From WHSM01 sp036375165 (lineage in GTDB: Bacteria; Actinomycetota; Actinomycetes; Mycobacteriales; Micromonosporaceae), in NCBI GenBank assembly GCA_036375165.1, contig DASUSI010000077.1, positions 38,257-102,256 of the forward strand: a DNA stretch of 64,000 bases, written 5' to 3'. Below the pieces are notes generated by a model, which saw only the letters and a list, made by a program, of their open reading frames with translations, had not been told where the DNA came from and did no database searches. The position numbers and the translations under genes are program-made. This document shows, piece by piece, positions 41,866-50,838 of the stretch. Position 1 is the first letter of the stretch. The number at the start of each line of letters is the position of its first letter.

Positions 41866-44800
41866 ATGCGTCGACACCTGGCCGGCTTATCAGCTTTGAT
41901 CCTCTTTGCTTCGTTGGTCGGTCTCGGTATTGGAGGGACCGCCGCCGCGGCACCACCAGGCTCGTCCATGTCCAAACACGACCGGGCGCTGCTCGCCACC
42001 GCGATCGCCAACGGTGACCAGGAGGTGACGCTACTGATCGCATCCTGGCCGGGTGTCAACGGTTCGGTAGTCGCCGGGCTGCGGGAACTGGGTGCGACGG
42101 TCCGTTACCGCGAGGACGACATCAGCTACCTACGCGCCGTGACGCCGACCGGGAAGGTCGAACAGGTGGTGCGGCTGTCCGGGGTGAGGTCGGTCAACCT
42201 CGACGAGGTGATTCCGCTCGACGACCCCCGCCCGGACGGCTCGGTGAACCCCATTCCGCAACCCCCGCCCGGCGCGGACACCCCAGTGGACAACCCGTAC
42301 CTGCCGATCGGTGACACCGGATCCGCACAGTTCACCGCCGCGTACCCACAGCACGACGGCCGGGGCGTCAAGGTCGGCATCCTCGACACCGGCATCGACC
42401 TGCGACACCCGGCGCTCGCCAGGACCACCACCGGGGAGCGCAAGGTGATCGACTGGGTGACCTACACCGACCCGGCCACCGACAACGACCCCACCTGGAT
42501 CGCGATGTCCACCCAGGTCAGCGGACCGTCATTCAGCGCTGGCGGGGTCGACTACACCGCCCCCGGCGCTGGGAACTACCGGTTCGGGCGACTGAACGAA
42601 CGCGACCCACGGCTCGGTGGAGAACTCGGCAACGACGTGAACCGGGACGGCAACCCGGCCGGCTCCAGCGGCACGTTCGGCGTGCTGTGGGACGGCGCGG
42701 ACACCGTGTGGGTGGACACCGACCAGGACCGTTCCTTCGCTGATGAGTCCGCGATGCGCGACTACCAGACGGCGTACGACGTCGGAGAGTTCGGCAGCGA
42801 CGACCCGGCCACCGCGCTCCGCGAGCAAATCCCGTTCGTGGTGCAGGTCAGCGGCCGGGACAAGGCCGTGAACATCGGCATCGTGTCCGGCGCCCACGGC
42901 TCCCACGTCGCCGGCATCGTCGCGGGCAACGAGCTGTTCGGCGGCCGGATGAAGGGCGCCGCCCCAGGCGCCCAGATCGTGTCGGTACGGGTCTGCCTGT
43001 TCGTCGCCGGATGCACCTCGCACGGCCTGGTCGAAGGCATGGTGTACGCCGCGAAGCAGTCCGACGTGGACGTGATCAACATGTCGATCGGCGGGCTGCC
43101 GTCCCTGAACGACGGCGACAACACCACGGCGATCCTCTACAACCGACTGATCGAACGGTACGGCGTACAGATGTTCATCGCGGCGGGCAACAGCGGCCCC
43201 GGGATGAACACGGTCGGGGATCCGTCGGTGGCCTCGGACGTGGTCAGCGTCGGCTCGTACCTCTCCGACGCCACCTGGGCGGCGAACTACGGGTCCAGCG
43301 CCCCGTCCCCCGGCGGCGACAACCTGCACCCGTTCAGCTCGCGCGGTCCCCGGGAGGACGGCGGGTTCAAGCCCACCCTGATCGCCTCCGGCTCGGCGAT
43401 CTCCACCATCCCGATGTGGCAGCCGGGCGGCCCGGTCGCGGGCACGTACCCGCTGCCACCGGGGTACGCGATGTTCAACGGCACCTCGATGGCCACCCCG
43501 CAGGCGGCCGGCGCGGCGACGCTGCTGGTCGGCGCGGCCAAGGCGGAGGGCTTCCAGCACCAGCCGGCGCAACTACGGCAGGCGCTCACCTCCACCGCCC
43601 GGTTCATCGACGGCTACCAGGCGTACGAGCAGGGGCACGGGCTGATCGACGTCCGCACGGCGTACTCCCAGCTCCGGACGAACCTGAAGCCCGTCAGGAT
43701 TTCGTCCCGGGTGCCGGTGAACACCGCGCTGTCCGGGTTCCTCACCGAGCCGGGGGTCGGCGTCGGGATCCACGACCGGGAGGGTGTCACCGCCGGTGAG
43801 TCGTACACCCGGAGATACACCTTCACCCGGACCAGCGGCGGCAGCCAGCCGGTCGGCTACCGGCTGTCCTGGAAGGGCAACGACGGTACGTTCGCCGCGC
43901 CGTCGTCGGTCAGTCTGCCGCTCAACCAGCCGGTGGAGGTGCCGGTCCAGGTGACCCCGGACGCGGTCGGGGAACACTCCGCGCTGCTGCGACTCGACGA
44001 CCCGGACACCGTGGGCGTGGACTACGCCACCATGAACGTGGTGGTGGTGCCGCACAGGTTCACCGCGGCCGACAACCACCGGGTCACGGTGATCGGCGAA
44101 GTGGCCCGCAACCAGGCCAACCACTACTTCTTCCAGGTCCCGTCAGGTGTGCCGGCGCTGAAGGTCGACCTGTCGGGCCCGTCCGCGACACCAGGCACCG
44201 GGCAGGCGCGGTTCCTTCGGTACCACCCGTACGGGGTGCCGATCGACTCCAACTCCTCGCTGTCCTGCTTCAGCCCGCCGGTTACGGGTGGCAGTTGCGG
44301 CGGCACGCCGCTCAGCCGTACCACCGCGAACCCGACGGCGGGGGTGTGGGAGATCGTGGTGGAGGCCCGGCGCACCTCCGACACCGACGTGACACCGTTC
44401 ACGCTCACCGTGTCGATCCTCGGCGCGTCGGTCTCACCGAACCCGGACGTGATCGCGTCCGCGACCGCCGGGGTCCCGATTTCCCGGTCGTACACGCTGC
44501 GCAACCTCTACGGCGAGTTCACCGGTAGGGCGGTCGGCACCACCCTCGGTAGCGCGCGGACCGGGCGGTTCTCCATCGACCACCTTGAGATGCGGCAGTA
44601 CCCGGTGACCGTCACCGCCGGATCCACGTCGCTGCGGGCCACCATCGGCAACCCGTCCGACCCCGGTGCCGACCTCGACCTGTACCTGTACAACTGCACC
44701 AGTGGCAGCTGCCGGCTGGTGCGCCAGAGCGCGGACGGTGACTCCGAAGAGTCGGTGACCGTCAACAACCCCGCGGCCGGTGCCTGGCTGGTCCTGATCG

Positions 44801-45054
44801 ACGGGTATGCCGTCCCGGAGGGCACCACCGACTACGACCACCTCGACGTGTTCACCAACCCCGGCTTCGGCTCGGTATCGGTGACCGACGCCAACGCGGT
44901 ACGGGTACCGGACGCGGAATGGACCGTGCCCGGCGCGGTCACCGCGGACCAGGCCCCGGCGACCGGGCGGGTGCTGCTCGGCTCGGTGCAGGTACGTACC
45001 GACGGCAATGTCCTGATCGGCTCCAACAACGTGATCGTGGAGTCCGTCACCTGA
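41866..45054 (+). CDS. secreted subtilisin-family serine protease with pre-peptidase-like C-terminal domain
   Basis: The 1062-residue secreted S8 protease has a signal peptide at residues 1-32, an inhibitor-like pro-region, and the catalytic domain with Asp174 (GILDTGID), His344 (GAHGSHVAG) and Ser541 (FNGTSMATPQAAG). A large insert separates Asp and His (about 170 residues), as in long subtilases. Beta-rich domains follow; ADLDLYLYNC and GAWLVLIDGY near the end resemble a PPC domain. GGGGGGA precedes the ATG. A perfect hairpin terminator follows. Confidence 0.93.
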   Translation: MRRHLAGLSALILFASLVGLGIGGTAAAAPPGSSMSKHDRALLATAIANGDQEVTLLIASWPGVNGSVVAGLRELGATVRYREDDISYLRAVTPTGKVEQVVRLSGVRSVNLDEVIPLDDPRPDGSVNPIPQPPPGADTPVDNPYLPIGDTGSAQFTAAYPQHDGRGVKVGILDTGIDLRHPALARTTTGERKVIDWVTYTDPATDNDPTWIAMSTQVSGPSFSAGGVDYTAPGAGNYRFGRLNERDPRLGGELGNDVNRDGNPAGSSGTFGVLWDGADTVWVDTDQDRSFADESAMRDYQTAYDVGEFGSDDPATALREQIPFVVQVSGRDKAVNIGIVSGAHGSHVAGIVAGNELFGGRMKGAAPGAQIVSVRVCLFVAGCTSHGLVEGMVYAAKQSDVDVINMSIGGLPSLNDGDNTTAILYNRLIERYGVQMFIAAGNSGPGMNTVGDPSVASDVVSVGSYLSDATWAANYGSSAPSPGGDNLHPFSSRGPREDGGFKPTLIASGSAISTIPMWQPGGPVAGTYPLPPGYAMFNGTSMATPQAAGAATLLVGAAKAEGFQHQPAQLRQALTSTARFIDGYQAYEQGHGLIDVRTAYSQLRTNLKPVRISSRVPVNTALSGFLTEPGVGVGIHDREGVTAGESYTRRYTFTRTSGGSQPVGYRLSWKGNDGTFAAPSSVSLPLNQPVEVPVQVTPDAVGEHSALLRLDDPDTVGVDYATMNVVVVPHRFTAADNHRVTVIGEVARNQANHYFFQVPSGVPALKVDLSGPSATPGTGQARFLRYHPYGVPIDSNSSLSCFSPPVTGGSCGGTPLSRTTANPTAGVWEIVVEARRTSDTDVTPFTLTVSILGASVSPNPDVIASATAGVPISRSYTLRNLYGEFTGRAVGTTLGSARTGRFSIDHLEMRQYPVTVTAGSTSLRATIGNPSDPGADLDLYLYNCTSGSCRLVRQSADGDSEESVTVNNPAAGAWLVLIDGYAVPEGTTDYDHLDVFTNPGFGSVSVTDANAVRVPDAEWTVPGAVTADQAPATGRVLLGSVQVRTDGNVLIGSNNVIVESVT

Positions 45055-45078
45055 ATCAGTCCCGCGATCAGTCCCGCA

Positions 45079-45114
45079 CCGCTGGCCGGGTTCCGCGACG
45101 AACCCGGCCAGCGG
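45079..45114. terminator. bidirectional terminator hairpin
   Basis: A perfect 15-bp stem (45079-45093 with 45100-45114) and a six-base loop lie between the convergent subtilase and GT87-like genes. Confidence 0.85.
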
Positions 45115-45177
45115 CGTCACCAGGGCCGGTTCCCCCGGCGGGCTCGACCGGCCACCCGAGCTCGAGGGACGTGCGGG

Positions 45178-46467
45178 CTACCAGGCGTGGCGTACCGAGG
45201 CGAGTCGCCGTCCCGGGAACGGCTGGTGCGCCGGGTCCGCGCCCGGCCGCCACGGCATCGCCGTGACCAGGGCGACCACCACGACGATGAACGTGTTCTC
45301 GATGAGCATGCCGTGGAACCCGTCGGCCCAGTGCGACTCGAACTTGTGCTCGTACCACCACATCGGGCTGATCACGAAGCTCACGTACACCACCCCGGCG
45401 ACCACTCCGTGTCGCCACGACCTGCGGTGCAGCGCCGCATCGCCGAGCACCAGCAGCGCCGGGGCGATCCACACGATGTGATGCGTCCACGACACCGGAG
45501 AGACGGCCACGGTGGTGAGCCCCACGAGCGTGAACGCCGTGAGCTCGTCCTCCTCACGGTGTGCCGCGACAGCCCGGCTGAGGCCCACCGCCAGGATCAG
45601 CGACCCGAATGCCAGCCACAGCAGGGTGGGTGCTTCCGGAGCGTCGTACAGCCTGGCCAGCCAGCCAGCCAGCGACTGGTTCGGGGTGAGATCGCTCTGC
45701 CCTACCCGCCCGGTGTCCCACAGCACCGTGGTCCAGTACCGCCAGGAGGCGTTCGGCGCGATCAGGAACCCCAGCAGGGTGGCGGCTCCGGCGGTCACCG
45801 CGGCGGTCACCGCGGCCCGGGTCTGCCGGCTCAGCAGGAAGTACACCAGGAACAGCCCCGGGGTCAGCTTGATCGCGGCGGCCAGCCCCACGCCGATGCC
45901 GGCCCACCGGTCGCCGCGCCGCAGCGCCACCAGGTCGGCCACCACGAGCCCCATCAGGATCAGGTTCACCTGGCCGTACCCGAGGGACTCCCGGACCGGG
46001 TCGGTGGCGGCCACCACCGGCACCGCCAGTGCCACGGCGTACCCACGGGACCAGCCGTACCGGTCGGCGACTGGTCCGAGCAGCCACCAGGCCACCACCC
46101 CGGCCACCACGAGCCCGGCGAGCAGATTGATCCAGCCAGCCATGACGGCGGACACCAGCGCGGTGGGCAGCAGCAGGATCGCCGCGAACGGCGGGTACGT
46201 GAAGCCCAGGCGGTACTTCGGCTCGGCGTACCCGTACAGCTCCCCGCCTTGCAGCCACCAGGTCACCGCATCGTGGTAGATCCGCATGTCAAAGAACCGG
46301 TATCCCCGGCCGAACAGCGTGGTCGCGGTGATCGCCGCAACGCAGGCGACCCCGATCACAGCGAACCGGATCACCGTCCGGCGGTCGAGCGTCAGAGGCC
46401 GCGTTCGACCCGGCACCCGTAGCTCAGTCACGAAGACACCCCTGTCGCCTGTGGCTTCGACATCCAC
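45178..46467 (-). CDS. GT87/DUF2029-type membrane glycosyltransferase
   Basis: The 429-residue protein has about twelve helices. The first loop holds YRFFDMRIYHDAVTWWLQGGELYGY with the acidic residue expected for polyprenol-phosphate-mannose mannosyltransferases such as the mycobacterial PimE/GT87 group, and AAAIKLTPGLFLVYFLL is the AxKxxP block. SPVSWTHHIVWI is also typical. The likely role is in glycolipid or lipoglycan mannosylation. A TAACCT box five bases before the GTG at 46467 suggests a leaderless start; a GTG at 46431 is the alternative. Confidence 0.85.
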   Translation of the reverse strand: MDVEATGDRGVFVTELRVPGRTRPLTLDRRTVIRFAVIGVACVAAITATTLFGRGYRFFDMRIYHDAVTWWLQGGELYGYAEPKYRLGFTYPPFAAILLLPTALVSAVMAGWINLLAGLVVAGVVAWWLLGPVADRYGWSRGYAVALAVPVVAATDPVRESLGYGQVNLILMGLVVADLVALRRGDRWAGIGVGLAAAIKLTPGLFLVYFLLSRQTRAAVTAAVTAGAATLLGFLIAPNASWRYWTTVLWDTGRVGQSDLTPNQSLAGWLARLYDAPEAPTLLWLAFGSLILAVGLSRAVAAHREEDELTAFTLVGLTTVAVSPVSWTHHIVWIAPALLVLGDAALHRRSWRHGVVAGVVYVSFVISPMWWYEHKFESHWADGFHGMLIENTFIVVVVALVTAMPWRPGADPAHQPFPGRRLASVRHAW

Positions 46468-46619
46468 CCGGCAGGTTAGAGGGACCGGTCGACACCGGGC
46501 CAGCGGGGTCCGACGACGTAGCGGAAATTGTCCGACCGCACAAGATTAGTCGGTTATGAGATGACCCGCCGGCCGACTCGCCCCTACGTTCCTCGCTGCG
46601 CGCGATCACGGGAAGTACG

Positions 46620-47393
46620 GTGAACGGCACCATGCCGGAGTTCTCGTCCTGGGTCGTCCGCCACTATCGCCCGCTCGCCGTGCTGTGCGCAGTGGGGTCG
46701 TTTGCTCTCAGCAGCGTGTTGGCCTCGACGCCCGATGCGGCGTTCTGGTCACTGCTCGTGGTCGCCGCCGCGCTCACCGCGGGTGCGGCCGGGGTTCCGA
46801 TGTACGCCGAGCGGGCCGCCGCCAACCGTGCGTCGGACGCTCGCGGTGCCGCTGAGTCGGCCAAGCAGCAGATGCGCCTGGTGGTGGGCCGGGTGCTCAC
46901 GCCGCTGGCGTACCTGCTCGGGGAGATCACCGACGCGCAACCGCGCAGCGCCACCCTGGAGCGGTTGCAGGGCCAGGCGTTGCAGGTGGTGCTGGCAGCC
47001 GCGACCGAACTGGTTGACGCCGAAGACGCCCGGGCCTGCTTCTTCCGGCTCGTCGAAGGTAAACAACGCCGGTTGGAACTGGCTGGCTACTACGGTCGGG
47101 CGCAACCGGCCACCTGGATGCTCACGGCGGGTACGCCGCTGGGAGACGCCGCCCTCGCTATGCTCGACGAGGACGACGCTCAGTTCTTCCCCGACCTGGC
47201 CCTGGAGGCGCCTGTCGGCTGGGCGGACGACAAGCACAGCCACCGCGCTCTGGTGGTTGTCCCGATATCCACCGACCAGCAGCAGTTTGGTCTGCTCACG
47301 GTCGACACAATGTGTTCAGGCGGTTTCACCGATCAGGATGCCGAAGTGGTGCAACTCCTCGGAGAACTGCTGTCGGCGGGTCTCAACCGATGA
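46620..47393 (+). CDS. membrane protein with GAF domain
   Basis: The 257-residue protein has two N-terminal membrane helices (about 18-35 and 41-60). A helical linker follows, and then a GAF-like domain (about 95-250: ELVDAEDARACFFRLVEG, VVVPISTDQQQFGLLTVDT, FTDQDAEVVQLLGELLSAGL). It is a sensory protein without an output domain. The GTG at 46620 has GGGAAG nearby; an ATG at 46632 is an alternative. The 64-residue gene downstream may be co-transcribed. Confidence 0.82.
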   Translation: MNGTMPEFSSWVVRHYRPLAVLCAVGSFALSSVLASTPDAAFWSLLVVAAALTAGAAGVPMYAERAAANRASDARGAAESAKQQMRLVVGRVLTPLAYLLGEITDAQPRSATLERLQGQALQVVLAAATELVDAEDARACFFRLVEGKQRRLELAGYYGRAQPATWMLTAGTPLGDAALAMLDEDDAQFFPDLALEAPVGWADDKHSHRALVVVPISTDQQQFGLLTVDTMCSGGFTDQDAEVVQLLGELLSAGLNR

Positions 47394-47497
47394 CCGTAAG
47401 TAGGGCCGGACGGCCGTTGTTGGGCCCGAGGGCCACATGCGATCCTGAATGGGAAGACGTCGCGGGGGCACGGCACGCGAGGGATGGGGGTAATTCG

Positions 47498-47692
47498 ATG
47501 ACGGCGGCTGCACCGGCCGACAGGCCGTGGCGCGGCGCTGCCGAACGTGAGCGGCTGGCGCACATCCTGACCGATCCCAAGTCGTACTTCGCCGAGGCGC
47601 GACGCTGGGCACGGGCGAAGGCCCGAGCCGATCTGGAACGTGAACTGGCCGACGCAGCGCGTCGGCGGAACCATAACCAACGCGGACGCTGA
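47498..47692 (+). CDS. small highly charged protein, unknown
   Basis: The 64-residue, Ala/Arg/Glu-rich, helical protein (ERERLAHILTDPKSYFAEARRWARAKARADLERELADAA) has a basic tail. GGGGG lies 7 bases upstream of the ATG. It is probably a real short gene after the GAF protein; the function is unknown. Confidence 0.6.
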   Translation: MTAAAPADRPWRGAAERERLAHILTDPKSYFAEARRWARAKARADLERELADAARRRNHNQRGR

Positions 47693-47704
47693 CCCGCGGC
47701 ACCC

Positions 47705-47731
47705 GGCGGGACCGGGGTTTCCCCGGCCGCC
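47705..47731. terminator. bidirectional terminator hairpin
   Basis: CCGGGG-ttt-CCCCGG with an outer GGCGG/CCGCC pairing after a two-base bulge, between convergent genes. Confidence 0.65.
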
Positions 47732-47744
47732 CCAGCGGTGAGGC

Positions 47745-48518
47745 TCAGGACCAGAACCGAAACAGGTCCGAACCGTACGCCACAAGCTGCAACGGCACCC
47801 CGAGTAGCTCAATTATCGAGTAGATCGCGGAGAAGAAGGCCCGGCCGATCTTCGGCTCCCAGAGCAGCGCGAACAGCAACAGGATCCCGAACGGGGCGAT
47901 CTTGCGCGCGTTGACCACCCATTCCTCGGGCAGCCACGGCTCCGCGATTCCGTATCCGTCCAGACCCGGAATCGGCAACAGGTTCAGGATGCTCGCGGTC
48001 AGTTGCAGCAGGCACAGGTAGGCCGTGGCGGACCAGAACGCCACGTGCCCGGAGGTTCCGGTCAGCGCCCATCCGATCGCGATGGCGATCACCACCGTGA
48101 ACCCGACATTGGTCAGCGGACCGGCGGCGGCGACCAGGCTCTCCCGCACCTTGTTGCGCAACGCGTGCGGGTTGATGTAGACCGCGCCCCCGGGCAGACC
48201 GATCCCGCCGAGCAGTACGAACACCAGCGGCAGCACGATGCTGAGCAGGGGATGGCTGTACTTCAGCGGGTTCAGGGTCAGGTAACCCTTGTCCAGCACG
48301 CTGCGATCGCCGGAGTGGTACGCCGTCGCCGCGTGCGCGTACTCGTGCAGGCACAGCGACACCACCCACCCGGCGAGTACAAAACCGAACGCGACCAGGC
48401 TGAGCGGGCCCAGCCCGTACCAGAGCAGAAGACCGCAGCCGACGAAGACGGCGAGAATCGCCAGGAAGATCGGGCTGGGGCGGCGCAGGGTCGCCGTTTC
48501 CCGCTGCAGGGCGCTCAT
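47745..48518 (-). CDS. M50-family site-2-type membrane metalloprotease
   Basis: The 257-residue polytopic protein has the zinc motif HEYAHA in helix 2 (about residues 58-62) and NLLPIPGLDGYG providing the third ligand Asp, as in the short M50B branch. It cleaves membrane proteins within the bilayer in characterised relatives. Its substrate is unknown; no anti-sigma factor lies nearby. A TAGCGT box lies nine bases before the ATG at 48518. Confidence 0.88.
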   Translation of the reverse strand: MSALQRETATLRRPSPIFLAILAVFVGCGLLLWYGLGPLSLVAFGFVLAGWVVSLCLHEYAHAATAYHSGDRSVLDKGYLTLNPLKYSHPLLSIVLPLVFVLLGGIGLPGGAVYINPHALRNKVRESLVAAAGPLTNVGFTVVIAIAIGWALTGTSGHVAFWSATAYLCLLQLTASILNLLPIPGLDGYGIAEPWLPEEWVVNARKIAPFGILLLFALLWEPKIGRAFFSAIYSIIELLGVPLQLVAYGSDLFRFWS

Positions 48519-48623
48519 GAGGCCGGCACGCTACCAGCCCGTACCAAGTCGACGTGGTCCGATGCCGTGCGCCGGTAACCCATGCCTCCACCCTGACATC
48601 AAGCGAGCCGGGCCGACACCCGG

Positions 48624-49820
48624 TCAGGCATCGACCGGCTGGGTGCGCAGGTATCGACCGAAGTGCGGCACCGTGAAGGAGACCGTCCCCCGCTCGCCGG
48701 AGTAGATCAGGCCCTTCTTCATCAGCGCGTCCCGGGCGGGGGACAGGCTGGACGCCTTGCGTCCCAGGGTCCTGGCGACCTCCGTGGTCGACACCGCGGC
48801 GTCGTCGGCGGCCAGGGTCGCCATGGTGCGCAGGTACTCGCGTTCGGCCGGGGTCGCGCGTTCGTACCGGGAACCGAAGAAGCCGACCGCGAGTTCGCCC
48901 TCTGCCTCGGGGGCGGCGACCGCCACGTCGTCGGCCGCGATCGGGGAGGCGGGTGCGTGGTCCCAGGTGGCTTTGCCGTACGCCTGTACGAAGTAGGGGT
49001 AGCCACCGGACTTCTGGTACAGCGCGTCCAGCGCGTCCGGGTGGTATTCCACGCCCTCCCGTTCGGCCGGCGCGGTGAGCGCCAGGTCCGCCGCGCCGCG
49101 CTCCAGCCGGTCGATTCGTTGGTAGCGGAACAGTCGCTCCGAGTACGACTTGCTGGCCGACAGGATCGCCGGCAGGTGCGGCAGCCCGGCACCAACCACG
49201 ATCAGCGGTGCGCCCAGTTGGGACAGCTCGTGGCAGGCGGCGCACAGCGCCGAGGCGTCGGCCGGGCTGACGTCCTGCATCTCGTCGATGAACAGGGCGA
49301 TGCCGGTCCCGACGTCGGCGGCGACGCTCGCCGCGTCGGTGAACAGTTCCACCAGGTCGATCTCGATATCCCCGGAGTCGGCCCGGCCGTGCGCCAGCGG
49401 CACGTCGATGCCGGGCTGCCAGCGGTCCCGCAGCTTCGCGCCCGGAGGGTTGGCCTTCAGCGCGAACGCCTTGAGCACCGCCAACATCGCCTCGATCCGG
49501 TCCGGGGCCCGGTGCCGGGGTGCCAGTTCCCGGATCGCCATGTGCATGGCGGCGGCCACCGGCCGGCGCAGCGACTGGTCCGGCCGGGCCTCGATCTTGC
49601 CGGTTCCCCAGAGCCGGCCGATCGCCTGGCTACGCAACGCGTTGAGCAGCACGGTCTTGCCGACCCCGCGTAGCCCCGCGAGGATCAGCGAGCGTTCCGG
49701 GCGGCCCCGGGCGACTCGTTCCAGGACGACTTCGAACATTCCGAGTTCGCGGTCGCGGCCGGCGAGTTCCGGCGGGCGCTGGCCCGCACCCGGTGCGTAC
49801 GGATTGCGGATCGGATCCAC
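48624..49820 (-). CDS. AAA-family ATPase with C-terminal winged helix
   Basis: The 398-residue STAND/Orc1-like ATPase has Walker A GLRGVGKT (about 49-56), Walker B ALFIDEMQD, sensor LIVVGAGLP and a C-terminal winged-helix region (about 310-398). The family resembles the archaeal/actinobacterial 'ATP-binding protein' group related to Orc1/Cdc6. The role is unknown. The GTG at 49820 is preceded by TACTGT seven bases upstream (leaderless). Confidence 0.83.
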   Translation of the reverse strand: MDPIRNPYAPGAGQRPPELAGRDRELGMFEVVLERVARGRPERSLILAGLRGVGKTVLLNALRSQAIGRLWGTGKIEARPDQSLRRPVAAAMHMAIRELAPRHRAPDRIEAMLAVLKAFALKANPPGAKLRDRWQPGIDVPLAHGRADSGDIEIDLVELFTDAASVAADVGTGIALFIDEMQDVSPADASALCAACHELSQLGAPLIVVGAGLPHLPAILSASKSYSERLFRYQRIDRLERGAADLALTAPAEREGVEYHPDALDALYQKSGGYPYFVQAYGKATWDHAPASPIAADDVAVAAPEAEGELAVGFFGSRYERATPAEREYLRTMATLAADDAAVSTTEVARTLGRKASSLSPARDALMKKGLIYSGERGTVSFTVPHFGRYLRTQPVDA

Positions 49821-49827
49821 GGATCGG

Positions 49828-49833
49828 ACAGTA
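49828..49833 (-). promoter_or_regulatory. -10 box TACTGT of a leaderless start
   Basis: On the minus strand TACTGT ends seven bases before the GTG at 49820. Confidence 0.55.
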
Positions 49834-49933
49834 TCTGGTTCTCTAGCCTCAGTCGTAGATTTTTGTATATCGAGTTATCGGCGTGTCGTGCGGAATCTCA
49901 TCCCTGCCAGCGCGTCCACTGGAGACGCCGCGA

Positions 49934-50650
49934 CTACAGCAACTCCTCCACGCAGAGCACGAAGTTGCCACTGCTGGACGTGAACGACGAGTCGTAACCA
50001 GGTACGTCCTCGCACTTTGCCGAATCCGTGGTGTTGTCGAACCGCTTCAGGACCTTGTAGTGGTCCTCGCCGCGCTTGTCACAGGACGCGAAGGACAGGT
50101 TCGCCTTGGTGTCGTTCGGATCCGAGTCGAACAGGCAGTCGCCCGCTTCGGCGTCGTCGATGTCGTACTTGGTCGGCTCATCGGTCGGCGTCGCACTGGT
50201 CGGTGCCTCGCTGGCAGCCGGACTGGCGGTCGCGCTGGTCGAAGGGTCGGCACTCGGTGTCGCGTCCCGGTTCATCACCAGGAAGATCACCACGGCGCCG
50301 ATCAGCATCACCAGGACCGCCACCGCCGCCAAGCCCACCACCAGGCCGGTGTTGCTCTTGTGGGGAGGTCCGGGCGGCGGTCCCCACGGTGGGCCCGACA
50401 TCGACTGCTGCGGTGCCCCCCACGGGTCGTACGGATTGCCGGGCGGCTGTCCGTACCCCGGCTGTCCGTAGGGTGTCCCGGCCGGTTGCCCGTACCCGGG
50501 CTGGCCGTACGGTACGCCGCTGGGCTGCCCGTACGGATCGGGGGGCTGACCGCCGTACGGGTTGCCGCCGTACGGGTCGCCGCCCCCCTGCCACGGGTCC
50601 TGGGGCTGCCCCGGGTACTGCCCACCTCCCGGCGGTCCGTACATCGACAT
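49934..50650 (-). CDS. membrane protein with Pro/Gly/Tyr-rich N-terminus
   Basis: The 238-residue protein starts with about 95 residues of low-complexity PYGQPGYGQP-type repeats. One membrane helix follows (about 105-130), then a Ser/Thr/Ala/Pro linker and an outside domain with cysteines (GDCLFD, ASCDKR, KCEDVPG, LCVEEL), consistent with two disulfides. This layout is common in actinobacteria; the function is unknown. GAGGAGG five bases before the ATG fixes the start at 50650. Confidence 0.82.
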   Translation of the reverse strand: MSMYGPPGGGQYPGQPQDPWQGGGDPYGGNPYGGQPPDPYGQPSGVPYGQPGYGQPAGTPYGQPGYGQPPGNPYDPWGAPQQSMSGPPWGPPPGPPHKSNTGLVVGLAAVAVLVMLIGAVVIFLVMNRDATPSADPSTSATASPAASEAPTSATPTDEPTKYDIDDAEAGDCLFDSDPNDTKANLSFASCDKRGEDHYKVLKRFDNTTDSAKCEDVPGYDSSFTSSSGNFVLCVEELL

Positions 50651-50838
50651 CGGTTCCTCCTCGATCAGCACGCCCCGGGGCAGACCTTAGAGTGCCCGGC
50701 GCTGGGTGCGCCGACCGCGTGGTGGTCCGAAGCCGCGCGAACCTTTACCGGTCACGGTAACGCGCGGCTCCCAACCCGTTGCCAGCGCGCGGCTGCCGGT
50801 AATCCGACACTGTGATCACCGGGTCCGATCGGGTCAGC

